Shown here: positions 31,905-39,951 of the stretch, piece after piece | Position numbering within the stretch: position 1 is the first letter of the stretch | Layout: each line of letters begins with the position of its first letter | From: WSXY01 sp038325105 | Lineage (GTDB): Bacteria; Actinomycetota; Coriobacteriia; Anaerosomatales; Anaerosomataceae | Length of the DNA stretch: 55,520 nucleotides | Assembly (NCBI GenBank): GCA_038325105.1 | Contig: JBBQIR010000004.1 | Span: 1 to 55,520, forward strand | Direction of reading: 5' to 3' | Translations under genes and position numbers: made by a program | Notes under the pieces: generated by a model | The model's input: only the letters and a program-made list of their open reading frames with translations | Told to the model about the DNA's origin: nothing | Databases searched by the model: none

Positions 31905-32437
31905 TGGCTGAGACTCCGCGCAGGGGACTCGTGCAGGTGTATACGGGCGACGGCAAGGGCAAGACGACCGCCGGCGTCGGGCTGGCGGTGCGCGCACGGG
32001 GTGCCGGGTTCGCCGTGGCCTTTGTGCAGTTCGTCAAAGGCGGCTCGCGCTCGAGCGAGCTCGACGTGCTGGAGTCGCTCGGTGTCACCGTGTCGCGCCC
32101 GGCCGAGGCGTCCACGGGTCTCCTTGGCGCGGGTCTTAACGACGAGGACCGGCGTGCTGCCGCCGAGGCGTGGGAGATCGCTGCCGAGGCGATCGGTTCG
32201 GGGAGCTACGACCTCGTTGTGCTCGACGAGGGGTGCGTCGCACTCGCGTACGGGCTCATCGACGCCGCAGCGCTGTTTGACGCGCTCGCGGCACGTCCAG
32301 CGTACGTGGAAGTCGTCATCACCGGCCGCGGGGCGACCCCCGAGCTCGTGGAGGTGGCGGACCTGGTCACCGAGATGCGCCTCGTGAAGCACCCGTACGA
32401 CCGCGGAGTGCCCGCGCGGCGCGGCATCGAGTTCTAG
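31904..32437 (+). CDS. cobO: Corrinoid adenosyltransferase, CobA/CobO/BtuR type
   Basis: This 177-residue enzyme attaches the 5'-deoxyadenosyl group of ATP to cob(I)alamin, making adenosylcobalamin. It has the ATP-binding loop YTGDGKGKTTAGVGLAVRA, VAFVQFVKGG, and YDLVVLDEGCVALAYGLI, all typical of the family. The ATG shares one base with the btuD stop, so it belongs to the riboswitch-controlled operon. It follows the three transporter genes, linking uptake to coenzyme formation. The end overlaps the convergent MBL gene by 4 bases. Confidence 0.92.
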   Translation: MAETPRRGLVQVYTGDGKGKTTAGVGLAVRARGAGFAVAFVQFVKGGSRSSELDVLESLGVTVSRPAEASTGLLGAGLNDEDRRAAAEAWEIAAEAIGSGSYDLVVLDEGCVALAYGLIDAAALFDALAARPAYVEVVITGRGATPELVEVADLVTEMRLVKHPYDRGVPARRGIEF

Positions 32438-33237
32438 CGCGCGTCGTCGATCGCGCAGACAAGCGGCGTAATCTGCGATGCCACGCACACTTCCGTGACG
32501 AGTCCGAGCGATCGGCACGCTGCACCGATGCTCGCGCGCGCGAGGCGCGGCAGGTTGTTCTGTGCCGAGAGGTGTAGGCCGACGATCGTGTGAAGCCGGT
32601 CGGATGCGAGCCGCTCGAGTGCATCGCCGGCGGCGCGGTTGGACAGGTGCCCGCGTTCAGAGCGGATTCGCTGCTTGAGGAAGCTCGGGTACGGCCCGTT
32701 CTCGAGCATGTCGTAGTCGTGATTCGCCTCGATGCCCAGCACATCGCAACCCGCGATGGCCTCGGCGATCTCCTCGGTGAGTGTGCCGGTGTCGGTCATG
32801 ATGCCGATGCGGCGCCCCGTTTCGTCCTCGAACACGTAGCCGACGGGATCCGCGGCGTCGTGCGAGGTACGGAACGCCACCACCGAGAAGGACGCCAGCG
32901 AGAACGCGTCGCCGGGGTGCACGACGCACACGTCGGGCACGTCCGCGAGCTGTGCGTCCATACGTGCGGCGGTCGCGCGGGTCGCGTGGACGGGCGCGCC
33001 AAGGGAACGTGAGAGCACGCGCACGCCCGCGATGTGGTCCGAGTGCTCATGCGTGACGAGCACCGCCTCGATCTGCACGCCGCCGAGGCCCGCGGCGTCG
33101 ATGCGCTTCCGCGCTTCGCGTGCGGAGATGCCGCAGTCGACGAGGACCCCCCGGTCGCCGGTGTAGACGAGCGCGGCGTTGCCGCGCGAGCCCGAGGCGA
33201 GAAAGGCTATGCCGGAGACATGTTCAGGGGAAGTCAT
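32434..33237 (-). CDS. MBL-fold metallohydrolase, WalJ/YycJ-like
   Basis: This 267-residue metallo-beta-lactamase-fold protein has FLASGSRGNAALVYTG, LVDCGISAREARKRI, and the metal motif VLVTHEHSDHIAGV. It also has the His in RTSHDAADPVGY and the Asp in IGIMTDTGTL, with NHDYDMLENGPYPSFLKQR later. This resembles the YycJ/WalJ exonuclease-type group. ATG 33237 is preferred to an upstream in-frame TTG that would extend into the promoter region. No WalRK genes are nearby. Confidence 0.85.
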   Translation of the reverse strand: MTSPEHVSGIAFLASGSRGNAALVYTGDRGVLVDCGISAREARKRIDAAGLGGVQIEAVLVTHEHSDHIAGVRVLSRSLGAPVHATRATAARMDAQLADVPDVCVVHPGDAFSLASFSVVAFRTSHDAADPVGYVFEDETGRRIGIMTDTGTLTEEIAEAIAGCDVLGIEANHDYDMLENGPYPSFLKQRIRSERGHLSNRAAGDALERLASDRLHTIVGLHLSAQNNLPRLARASIGAACRSLGLVTEVCVASQITPLVCAIDDAR

Positions 33238-33321
33238 GCCGCGATTGTACAACCTGTCACTGACGCGCGGCTTCGGGAATACTTATAACCGTCAAGGTCC
33301 ATTCGAAGATGGGACAACAAG

Positions 33322-33678
33322 ATGTCAAAGGATCGCTGGTCGCTCAGGAACATCTACCTGTACCTCGTGTGCCTCATCACGCTGATCATGGTCATCGTCG
33401 CCGTCGTCGGCGCAGTACGCGCGACGGTTGAGTTGGTCTACCCGGATCCCGGCTACTACGATGTGCCGATCGAAAAGGGCGGCACCTCGGGACTCACCCA
33501 GGAGCAGATCGACAAGCAGCGCGAGGTGCAGCTGGACCAGTCGCGCCGTCAGGCGGTTCTCAACCTCGTGGGATCGGTTGCGATGGTCATCGTCGCCGGC
33601 CCGCTCTATGTGTACCACTGGCGCAAAATCGAACTCGAGCGCCCGGCCGAGCTGCCCGAGCCGACCACCTCCGCGTAA
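33322..33678 (+). CDS. Small membrane protein, DUF5671-like
   Basis: This 118-residue protein has two membrane helices, one near 10-35 (LYLVCLITLIMVIVAVVGAV) and one near 78-98. A polar loop in between contains YPDPGYYDVP and a charged EQIDKQREVQLDQSRRQ helix. The RNIYLYLVCLITL start recalls DUF5671 membrane proteins. It stands 35 bases before the glutaredoxin gene, possibly in one transcript. Confidence 0.6.
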   Translation: MSKDRWSLRNIYLYLVCLITLIMVIVAVVGAVRATVELVYPDPGYYDVPIEKGGTSGLTQEQIDKQREVQLDQSRRQAVLNLVGSVAMVIVAGPLYVYHWRKIELERPAELPEPTTSA

Positions 33679-33713
33679 TCGACACTCACAACCCGCTCCC
33701 GAGAGGAGATCGC

Positions 33714-33959
33714 ATGCATGTGAAGGTCTTCGCGCTTTCGACCTGTCCGTATTGCCGCATGGCGCGCACGTACCTCGATGAGAACGGCGTCGCCTACGAC
33801 GCCGTCGAAGTCGACATGCTCGAGGGCACCGAACGCACGGACGCCATTGATGAGGTCAGGCGCCTCTCGGGAGGTTCCTCGTTCCCGGTCGTCGTCATCG
33901 ACGACGAGGTCATCGTGGGGTTCAATAAGAAGCGTATCAAGGAGTTGCTAAGCCTGTGA
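33714..33959 (+). CDS. Glutaredoxin-family protein
   Basis: This 81-residue thioredoxin-fold protein has the redox motif CPYC in ALSTCPYCRMARTYL, the cis-Pro in SFPVVVIDDEVIVGF, and the final helix KRIKELLSL. ATG 33714 follows GAGAGGAG. Its stop overlaps the GTG of the FTR-Rieske gene by 4 bases. It is probably the substrate or relay of that reductase, acting in disulfide reduction in the cytoplasm. Confidence 0.9.
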   Translation: MHVKVFALSTCPYCRMARTYLDENGVAYDAVEVDMLEGTERTDAIDEVRRLSGGSSFPVVVIDDEVIVGFNKKRIKELLSL

Positions 33960-34624
33960 GCGACGGATCATCCCCGCGACGGCGTTTCGAGGCCGGAACA
34001 ACGGCCGCGGACCTTAAGGCGTTTATGGAACCGTTCGTGGATCGCCTCGGCTACACGTTCAACACCGAGACGGAATTCGTGGACGAGGTGCTCGCCGCCG
34101 AGATCGAGATCCTCGAGCTGACCGGCGACGTCTACTGTCCGTGCCGGGCGCGCAGCGGCGACCCGAAAGAGGACGCCAAGATCGTGTGCCCCTGCATCCC
34201 GTTTTACCGCGACCAGTTCGCCGGTCTCAAGAAGTGCTGGTGCGGGCTGTTCATCCTCAAGAGCGTCGAAGACGGCGGCGAGTTGCTCGGGGTTATCGAG
34301 GAGGTTACCGGCGCCATCGACGTGCCGGTCTTCCGCATTGACGACCTGCCCCCGGGGCAGATCCGTCACGTGAAGGTCGGCCGGCACGACATCGCAGTCG
34401 CGCGCGTGGCCGAGGAGTTCTTTGCACTCTCGAATGTGTGCCGCCACGCGTTCGCACCGCTCGCCGAGGGATTTATGGACGGCTACCACGTGATGTGTCC
34501 GTGGCACGGGTGGCGCTACGACGTTCGCGACGGCACCACGGATCACCCCGGAGCCGATGTGAAGACGTACCCGACGCGCGTGATCGACGGCGAGGTCTTT
34601 GTAACAATCACGCCGAAAGTGTGA
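33956..34624 (+). CDS. Ferredoxin:thioredoxin reductase catalytic domain fused to a Rieske domain
   Basis: This 222-residue fusion begins with the FTR catalytic subunit (about 10-120). Its 4Fe-4S and redox-active cysteines lie in CPCR (61, 63), CPC (78, 80) and CWC (94, 96); the canonical plant motif ends CHC. From about residue 123 it continues as a Rieske-type domain with CRHAFAPLAEG (Cys162, His164) and CPWHGW (Cys181, His184), which holds a 2Fe-2S cluster. FTR proteins reduce thioredoxin-like disulfides with ferredoxin electrons. The Rieske part could supply or relay electrons. GTG 33956 overlaps the glutaredoxin stop by 4 bases, so that protein is the likely target. I know of no common two-domain combination like this. 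Confidence 0.85.
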   Translation: MSDGSSPRRRFEAGTTAADLKAFMEPFVDRLGYTFNTETEFVDEVLAAEIEILELTGDVYCPCRARSGDPKEDAKIVCPCIPFYRDQFAGLKKCWCGLFILKSVEDGGELLGVIEEVTGAIDVPVFRIDDLPPGQIRHVKVGRHDIAVARVAEEFFALSNVCRHAFAPLAEGFMDGYHVMCPWHGWRYDVRDGTTDHPGADVKTYPTRVIDGEVFVTITPKV

Positions 34625-34842
34625 GAGCGTCGGGTTAACGTTCGTGAACCAGGCTCCGGAAACATGGCTGTAATGAATCATCGAAGGTGTCTGAGGCATA
34701 GCTCTCGGGCACCCTCGTCCTTGTGTCGTTTATCTGTTGCATAGTCAACGGATGTGTTACATTCCTTGAATCTTAGGCAGAGTGTGAGTCGACGTGGGGA
34801 CGGCGGCTCGCGCCAAGAAGTGTTGCGCAAAGGAGGAACGGT

Positions 34843-36051
34843 ATGACTAGCAAGCGTAGGCGGTTTATCGCCGTCGTCGCGGTTGTCGCCGCCCTGGCCC
34901 TCGTGGTCACCGGTTGTGGCGCGAAGACGACCGACACAGGCACCGACGGTGTCAAGGCGACCGAAGTCGTCATTGGCATCGGTGCACCGCTCTCTGACGG
35001 CGCGGTTGCGCTCGGCCAGGGCATGGTTCGCGGCACGGAGCTCGCAGTCGAGCAGGCCAACGCGACCCAGGAACTCAAGGACCTCGGTCTGACGATCACC
35101 ACGGTTGAGGGCGACGACAAGGGCGACCCGACCACGGGCGGCTCGGTTGCCACCCAGTTCACCTCGAACCCGAACCTCGTCGGCGTCATGGGCCACCTGA
35201 ACTCTGGTGTCACCCGCGTTGCCGTCAAGATCTACAACCAGGCTGGTGTCGTTCAGGTCAGCCCGGCCAACACGGCCGTTGACCTCACCGAAATGGGCAT
35301 GGCGAACTACTTCCGCGTGTGCACCGTGGACTCCGTCCAGGGTCCCGCCGCGGCGGATTACGCGTTCAAGGTAGCCGGCAAGAAGACCGCGTTCGTCGTT
35401 GACGACGCGACCGTCTACGGCACCGGCCTGGCCGATGAATGGGCCAAGCAGTTCGAAGCTGACGGCGGCAAGGTTGCCGACCGTGAGAAGACCACCGACA
35501 AGGACACCGACTTCAAGGCGCTCGTTACCCTGATCAAGTCCTCCGGTGCGGAGATTGTGTACTACGGCGGCATCTACAACTCGGCCGCTCTTCTCTCCAA
35601 GCAGATGAAGGAGGGTGGCGTCAAAGTCCCGCTGATGGGCGGCGACGGCATCTTCGATCCTGAGTACATCAAGCTCGCAGGCGCAGCCAACGCCACCGGC
35701 GACCTCGCCACCTCTGTTGGCCTCCCGCTCGCAGAGCTCCCCAACGGCCAGGACTTCCAGGCCGCTTTCAAGGCCAAGTTCCCGGACGAGGAGATCGCTG
35801 CGTACGACGCGTACTCCTATGACGCCGCGAACGTCATCATCAAGGCGATCGTTGTGGCCGCCAAGGAGCTCGGCGCCGACAAGCTCACGACCACCGAGGG
35901 CAAGGCGGCCATCGTCGCAGCCGTCGCGAAGTCGAAGTTCGAGGGCGTCACCGGCGCAGTCGAGTTTGACGCCAAGGGCGACACCACCAACAAGGCCATC
36001 ACCGTTTACGCCGTTGGCGCAGACGGCATGTGGGCCCCCGCCGCCAAGTAG
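34843..36051 (+). CDS. livJ: Branched-chain amino acid ABC transporter, substrate-binding lipoprotein LivJ
   Basis: This 402-residue lipoprotein has a basic N-terminus, a hydrophobic helix and lipobox VVTGCG (Cys about residue 25). The type I periplasmic-binding fold of the Leu/Ile/Val group follows: VVIGIGAPLSDGAVALGQGM, GVMGHLNSGVTRVAVKIYN, VVQVSPANTAVDLTEMG, DAYSYDAANVIIKAI. ATG 34843 follows AAAGGAGG. A 218-base leader separates it from the FTR-Rieske gene, in which I see nothing certain. It should bind leucine, isoleucine or valine, though related amino acids or amides are possible. Confidence 0.92.
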   Translation: MTSKRRRFIAVVAVVAALALVVTGCGAKTTDTGTDGVKATEVVIGIGAPLSDGAVALGQGMVRGTELAVEQANATQELKDLGLTITTVEGDDKGDPTTGGSVATQFTSNPNLVGVMGHLNSGVTRVAVKIYNQAGVVQVSPANTAVDLTEMGMANYFRVCTVDSVQGPAAADYAFKVAGKKTAFVVDDATVYGTGLADEWAKQFEADGGKVADREKTTDKDTDFKALVTLIKSSGAEIVYYGGIYNSAALLSKQMKEGGVKVPLMGGDGIFDPEYIKLAGAANATGDLATSVGLPLAELPNGQDFQAAFKAKFPDEEIAAYDAYSYDAANVIIKAIVVAAKELGADKLTTTEGKAAIVAAVAKSKFEGVTGAVEFDAKGDTTNKAITVYAVGADGMWAPAAK

Positions 36052-36099
36052 TACCGCTCCACCGGTTCTCGCAGTGACTCTCGCGATTGCGAGATACGG

Positions 36100-36131
36100 C
36101 CCGGGCGGGTAGATGCGTCTACCCGCCCGGG
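36100..36131 (+). promoter_or_regulatory. Strong intercistronic hairpin between livJ and livH
   Basis: CCCGGGCGGGTAGA, loop TGCG and TCTACCCGCCCGGG form a perfect 14-bp stem. No T-run follows. In transporter operons such hairpins protect the binding-protein mRNA end or reduce read-through, giving more binding protein than permease. It can also be a partial terminator. Confidence 0.65.
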
Positions 36132-36208
36132 ATTCACGACCGCAGTTTCGTCTGTGTGGACGCCGTGGGAACACTGGCCCCGCATGACTCAAGAATCAGG
36201 AGTCCAGC

Positions 36209-37195
36209 TTGTCTCTCAGCTACCTGCTTGAGCAAACCCTCAATGGCATCACGCTCGGTGGGCTCTACGCCCTCGTGGCGCTTGGCTACACGCTGGTCTA
36301 CGGCATCCTCCTCATGATCAACTTCGCGCACAGCGAACTGTTCATGCTCGGTGGCTACGTGGGACTCGGTACTCTCAAGGTGTTGTCGGACCCGGCGGTT
36401 GCCAAGGCCACGGGTTGGGGTTTCCTCGAGCCAATCCAGTCGTTCTTTATGTCGGGAAACTTCGGTTTCGTCATGCTGCTCGTGGCGACCTTCGGAGTCT
36501 CGGCGATCGTCATCGGCATTCTCGGTATGTTCATCGAGCGTTTCGCATACCGCCCGCTGCGCCACGCACCGAGACTGGCACCGCTCATCTCGGCAATCGG
36601 CGTGTCGATCTTCCTGCAGAACGCCGTTCTGCTCTGGATCGACAGCAAGCAGCTTCCGTACACGCGCGCCGACGGTAGTGCGTTCGTGACGGCGAAGACC
36701 GCGTTCACCATCGGTTCGGTAGAGGTATCGACCATGCAGGTCTTCATCGTTGTGACGTCGCTTGTCTTACTCGCACTGCTCGACACGTTCGTGTCCAAGA
36801 CGCGAATCGGCCGGGCAATGCGCGCGACCTCACAGGACCGCGAGGCTGCGGGCCTGATGGGCGTCGACATCAACAGAGTCATCGCGCTCGCGTTCTTCAT
36901 CGGCCCCGCGCTTGGCGCTGTAGCCGGTGTGTTCAACGGCATGTACTACGGGTCGGTGAAGTTCAACATGGGCTTCATCCCTGGCATCAAGTCCTTCACC
37001 GCGGCCGTTATCGGCGGAATCGGCAACCTGCGCGGAGCCATGCTCGGCGGGTTCCTTCTCGGCATCGTCGAGTCACTCGCCAGCGGGTTCCTGAGTAATG
37101 CCTACCGCGACGTCGTCGCATTCGTCGTTCTCATCCTTGTCCTCATCTTCCGTCCGGGCGGTCTGCTCGGCGAAGCTGTCGCGGAGAAGGTGTAG
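36209..37195 (+). CDS. livH: Branched-chain amino acid ABC transporter permease LivH
   Basis: This 328-residue permease begins MSLSYLLEQTLNGITLGGLYAL, typical of LivH, and has about eight membrane helices. The EAA-like docking region ATSQDREAAGLMGVDINRVIALAF, where the ATPases bind, is near residue 210. TTG 36209 follows CAGGAG by seven bases. It pairs with LivM to form the channel. Confidence 0.92.
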   Translation: MSLSYLLEQTLNGITLGGLYALVALGYTLVYGILLMINFAHSELFMLGGYVGLGTLKVLSDPAVAKATGWGFLEPIQSFFMSGNFGFVMLLVATFGVSAIVIGILGMFIERFAYRPLRHAPRLAPLISAIGVSIFLQNAVLLWIDSKQLPYTRADGSAFVTAKTAFTIGSVEVSTMQVFIVVTSLVLLALLDTFVSKTRIGRAMRATSQDREAAGLMGVDINRVIALAFFIGPALGAVAGVFNGMYYGSVKFNMGFIPGIKSFTAAVIGGIGNLRGAMLGGFLLGIVESLASGFLSNAYRDVVAFVVLILVLIFRPGGLLGEAVAEKV

Positions 37196-37228
37196 CCGAT
37201 GGGACGTACATCGACAGGAGAAACAACC

Positions 37229-38398
37229 TTGACCGCTGAAGCAACTGCAGCGCGCAACAAGAAGCGGATTCTCTACACGGCTATCGCAGTACTGATGATC
37301 GTGGTCCCGTTGGTATTCCAGGCATCGACCGGTCTCGGATTCCTCGTCAGGATTCTTGTCGTCGTGGGTATCTGGGTCCTGCTCGCACTCGGATTGAACA
37401 TCGTGGTCGGCTATGCCGGCCTGCTCGACTTAGGATATATCGCGTTCTATGCCATGGGCGCCTACGCAGGCGTCCTGATCGGACAGTCGTTCTCCAGCGT
37501 GCTTGGCGGTGCGACCTACTGGGTCATGTTGATCCCGGCAGCAATCGCGGGAGCCGTTACTGGTCTTGCACTCGGATTCCCCGTGCTGCGACTGCGCGGT
37601 GACTACCTCGCCATCGTCACGCTCGGCTTCGGGGAGATCGTCCGCATCTGTCTCAACAACAACATCTTCGGCATCACGAACGGCGCGAACGGTCTGCCCC
37701 AGGGCAGCGACCAGCTTATACCGCCGTTTGGTGCGGTTTGGCTTCAGGACAACGTCCGGTTCGAAACGCCGCTCGGCCAGTTCGTCTTCAGCCAGAACTT
37801 GTTCTGGTACTTCATCGTCGTCGGCCTCTGCATCGTCGCAATCATCGTCATCACGCGGCTCGACGATTCCCGGCTTGGCCGCGCGTGGGTGGCCATGCGC
37901 GAGAACGAAGTCGCGGCGGCCGCATGCGGCGTGAACATCATGACCCAGAAGCTCTGGGCGTTCTCGCTCGGCGCTCTGTCCGGTGGTGTTGCCGGCGTGA
38001 CCTTCGCGTACGTGCAGCAGTTCATCAGCCCCGAGTCCTTCACGTTCATGGAGTCGGTGTTCGTCGTCTGTATCATCGTGCTCGGCGGTATGGGCTCAAT
38101 CAGAGGCGTTATCGTTGGCGCCTTGCTCATCCGCGGTATTCCCGACCTGATCCAGGGTCTCGCCGTTGCCGGCGTTCTGAAACTGCCGGGCGAAGCGATC
38201 TCGATGATCACCGGCTACAGGTTCCTCGTCTTCGGACTCCTCATGGTCATCATGATGGCCGTGCGACCACAGGGAATCATCCCAAGTTCGCGACGCGCGC
38301 GCGAGCTGCATCCCGAAAGCGACGCCATTCTCGCGGATGAAGACCAGACCCTCTGGGACGTCGAGCACCGCGAGCAGACGTCCTCGCACAACCCGTAG
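37229..38398 (+). CDS. livM: Branched-chain amino acid ABC transporter permease LivM
   Basis: This 389-residue permease has about ten membrane helices. It includes LALGLNIVVGYAGLLDLGYIAFY, FPVLRLRGDYLAIVTLGFGEIVRI, NNNIFGITNGANGL, and the docking segment AWVAMRENEVAAAACGVN. I chose TTG 37229 because AGGAG lies eight bases upstream; an in-frame ATG at 37199 has no ribosome site, although it lies just after the livH stop and remains possible. The C-terminal tail is acidic. Confidence 0.9.
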   Translation: MTAEATAARNKKRILYTAIAVLMIVVPLVFQASTGLGFLVRILVVVGIWVLLALGLNIVVGYAGLLDLGYIAFYAMGAYAGVLIGQSFSSVLGGATYWVMLIPAAIAGAVTGLALGFPVLRLRGDYLAIVTLGFGEIVRICLNNNIFGITNGANGLPQGSDQLIPPFGAVWLQDNVRFETPLGQFVFSQNLFWYFIVVGLCIVAIIVITRLDDSRLGRAWVAMRENEVAAAACGVNIMTQKLWAFSLGALSGGVAGVTFAYVQQFISPESFTFMESVFVVCIIVLGGMGSIRGVIVGALLIRGIPDLIQGLAVAGVLKLPGEAISMITGYRFLVFGLLMVIMMAVRPQGIIPSSRRARELHPESDAILADEDQTLWDVEHREQTSSHNP

Positions 38399-38424
38399 AC
38401 ACCGGCGGAGAGGCACGCACACAG

Positions 38425-39216
38425 ATGGCACTCGTCGAAGCGACCAAAGTGACGATGATGTTCGGGGGGCTCAAGGCCCTCTCCGACATCAGTCTCAGCA
38501 TCGAGCCGGGTGAGATCGTCGCCCTTATCGGACCCAACGGGGCCGGTAAGACGACATTCTTCAACCTCATGACCGGCATCTACAAGCCGACCGAAGGGTC
38601 GGTGACATTCGATGGCAAAGAGCTGGGCGGCAAGAAGCCGCACCAGGTCTGCCAGATCGGTGTCGCCCGGACGTTCCAGAACATCCGGCTCTTTGCGAAC
38701 ATGACGACGCTCGAAAACGTCATGGTCGGCAGGCACGCCCGGACGCATGCGGGCCCGCTCCAGGCGATTTTGCGTACACCGAAGTTCAAGCGCGAGGAAC
38801 AGCACACCGAGGACGAAGCACTCAAGTGGTTGCGCTTCGTGAACCTCGCCGATAAGGCGAACGACCTCGCCAAGAACCTCCCGTACGGTGCGCAGCGTCG
38901 TCTCGAGATCGGTCGTGCGCTCGCGACCGAGCCGAAGCTGCTGTTGCTCGACGAACCTGCTGCAGGTATGAACCCGCAGGAAAGCGCTGAGCTGACCAGA
39001 CTCGTCAGCCGCATCCGGGATCTCGGTATAACCGTCCTGCTCATCGAGCACGACATGAAAGTTGTCATGGATATCGCCGATCGTATCTACGTGCTCGACT
39101 TCGGCGAAATGATCGCGAAAGGCCTGCCGAAGGAGATCCAGCGCGATCCCAAGGTCATTGAGGCCTACCTCGGCAAAGGTGCCGAAGCCCTGCTCGCCGC
39201 GTCACAGTCGGAGTAA
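38425..39216 (+). CDS. livG: Branched-chain amino acid ABC transporter ATPase LivG
   Basis: This 263-residue ATPase has Walker A GPNGAGKTTFFNLMTGIYKP, the LivG-type Q-loop region GVARTFQNIRLFANMT, a signature-like LPYGAQRRLEIGRAL (YGAQRR replaces the strict LSGGQ as usual in LivG), Walker B LLLLDEPAAGMNP and the switch LLIEHDMKVVM. It energises LivHM with LivF. It starts 26 bases after livM. Confidence 0.93.
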   Translation: MALVEATKVTMMFGGLKALSDISLSIEPGEIVALIGPNGAGKTTFFNLMTGIYKPTEGSVTFDGKELGGKKPHQVCQIGVARTFQNIRLFANMTTLENVMVGRHARTHAGPLQAILRTPKFKREEQHTEDEALKWLRFVNLADKANDLAKNLPYGAQRRLEIGRALATEPKLLLLDEPAAGMNPQESAELTRLVSRIRDLGITVLLIEHDMKVVMDIADRIYVLDFGEMIAKGLPKEIQRDPKVIEAYLGKGAEALLAASQSE

Positions 39217-39218
39217 CG

Positions 39219-39941
39219 ATGTCGAAAACGGTACTCTCAGTCGAGAACGTCCACACCTTCTACGGCCAGATCGAGGCCCTGAAGGGAATCAGCTTGCACG
39301 TGGATGAGGGCGAGATCGTCACGCTCATCGGCGCGAACGGCGCCGGCAAGTCCACGACGCTCAACACGATCTCCGGGCTGCTCACGCCGAAGTCAGGCAC
39401 CATCAAGCTCTACGGTGAGGTTATCTCGGGCCTGAAGGTGCACAAGGTCACCGCCAAGGGGGTCGTCCAGGTTCCTGAAGGGCGGCGCATCTTCCCGCGA
39501 ATGACTGTCGAGGAGAACCTTGGTATGGGCGCGTTCCTGCGCAACAAGGACTCCGAGGGCGTGAAGAAGTCCATCGAGACTGTCTACGAGCTCTTCCCGC
39601 GTCTCCGCGAGCGTCGCACCCAGAAGGGCGGCACGCTCTCCGGCGGCGAGCAACAGATGCTTGCCACCGGTCGCGGCATCGTCGCGACCCCGAAGCTGCT
39701 CATGCTCGACGAACCGTCGATGGGTCTTGCGCCGGTCGTCGTCGAGATCATCTTCGAGACCATCGAGAAGCTCAACAAGGAGGGCACGACGATCCTCCTC
39801 GTGGAGCAGAACGCAGCCATGGCGCTTTCAATCGCGGATCGCGGCTACGTGCTCGAGGTTGGCAAGATCGCCCTCGAGGGTCCCGGCAGGGAGCTCCTCC
39901 ACAATGAGCAGGTGCGCAAGACGTACCTCGGCGAAACATAA
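39219..39941 (+). CDS. livF: Branched-chain amino acid ABC transporter ATPase LivF
   Basis: This 240-residue ATPase has Walker A GANGAGKSTTLNTISGLL, the VVQVPEGRRIFPRMTVEENL segment characteristic of LivF, LSGGEQQMLATGRG, and LLMLDEPSMGLAPVVVEIIF. The switch histidine position reads LLVEQNAAMAL, with the Gln/Asn variation usual in LivF. It starts two bases after the livG stop and closes the five-gene operon. Confidence 0.93.
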   Translation: MSKTVLSVENVHTFYGQIEALKGISLHVDEGEIVTLIGANGAGKSTTLNTISGLLTPKSGTIKLYGEVISGLKVHKVTAKGVVQVPEGRRIFPRMTVEENLGMGAFLRNKDSEGVKKSIETVYELFPRLRERRTQKGGTLSGGEQQMLATGRGIVATPKLLMLDEPSMGLAPVVVEIIFETIEKLNKEGTTILLVEQNAAMALSIADRGYVLEVGKIALEGPGRELLHNEQVRKTYLGET

Positions 39942-39951
39942 GCCGGGTCAC

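Noticed and set aside
34741..34770. TTGCAT and TACATT upstream of livJ as a promoter
   Set aside because: The spacing is 15 bases, shorter than usual, so I did not list it as a feature.
34678..36192. A 504-residue minus-strand frame opposite livJ
   Set aside because: livJ has a lipobox and full family pattern, while the antisense frame has biased composition and no known motif.
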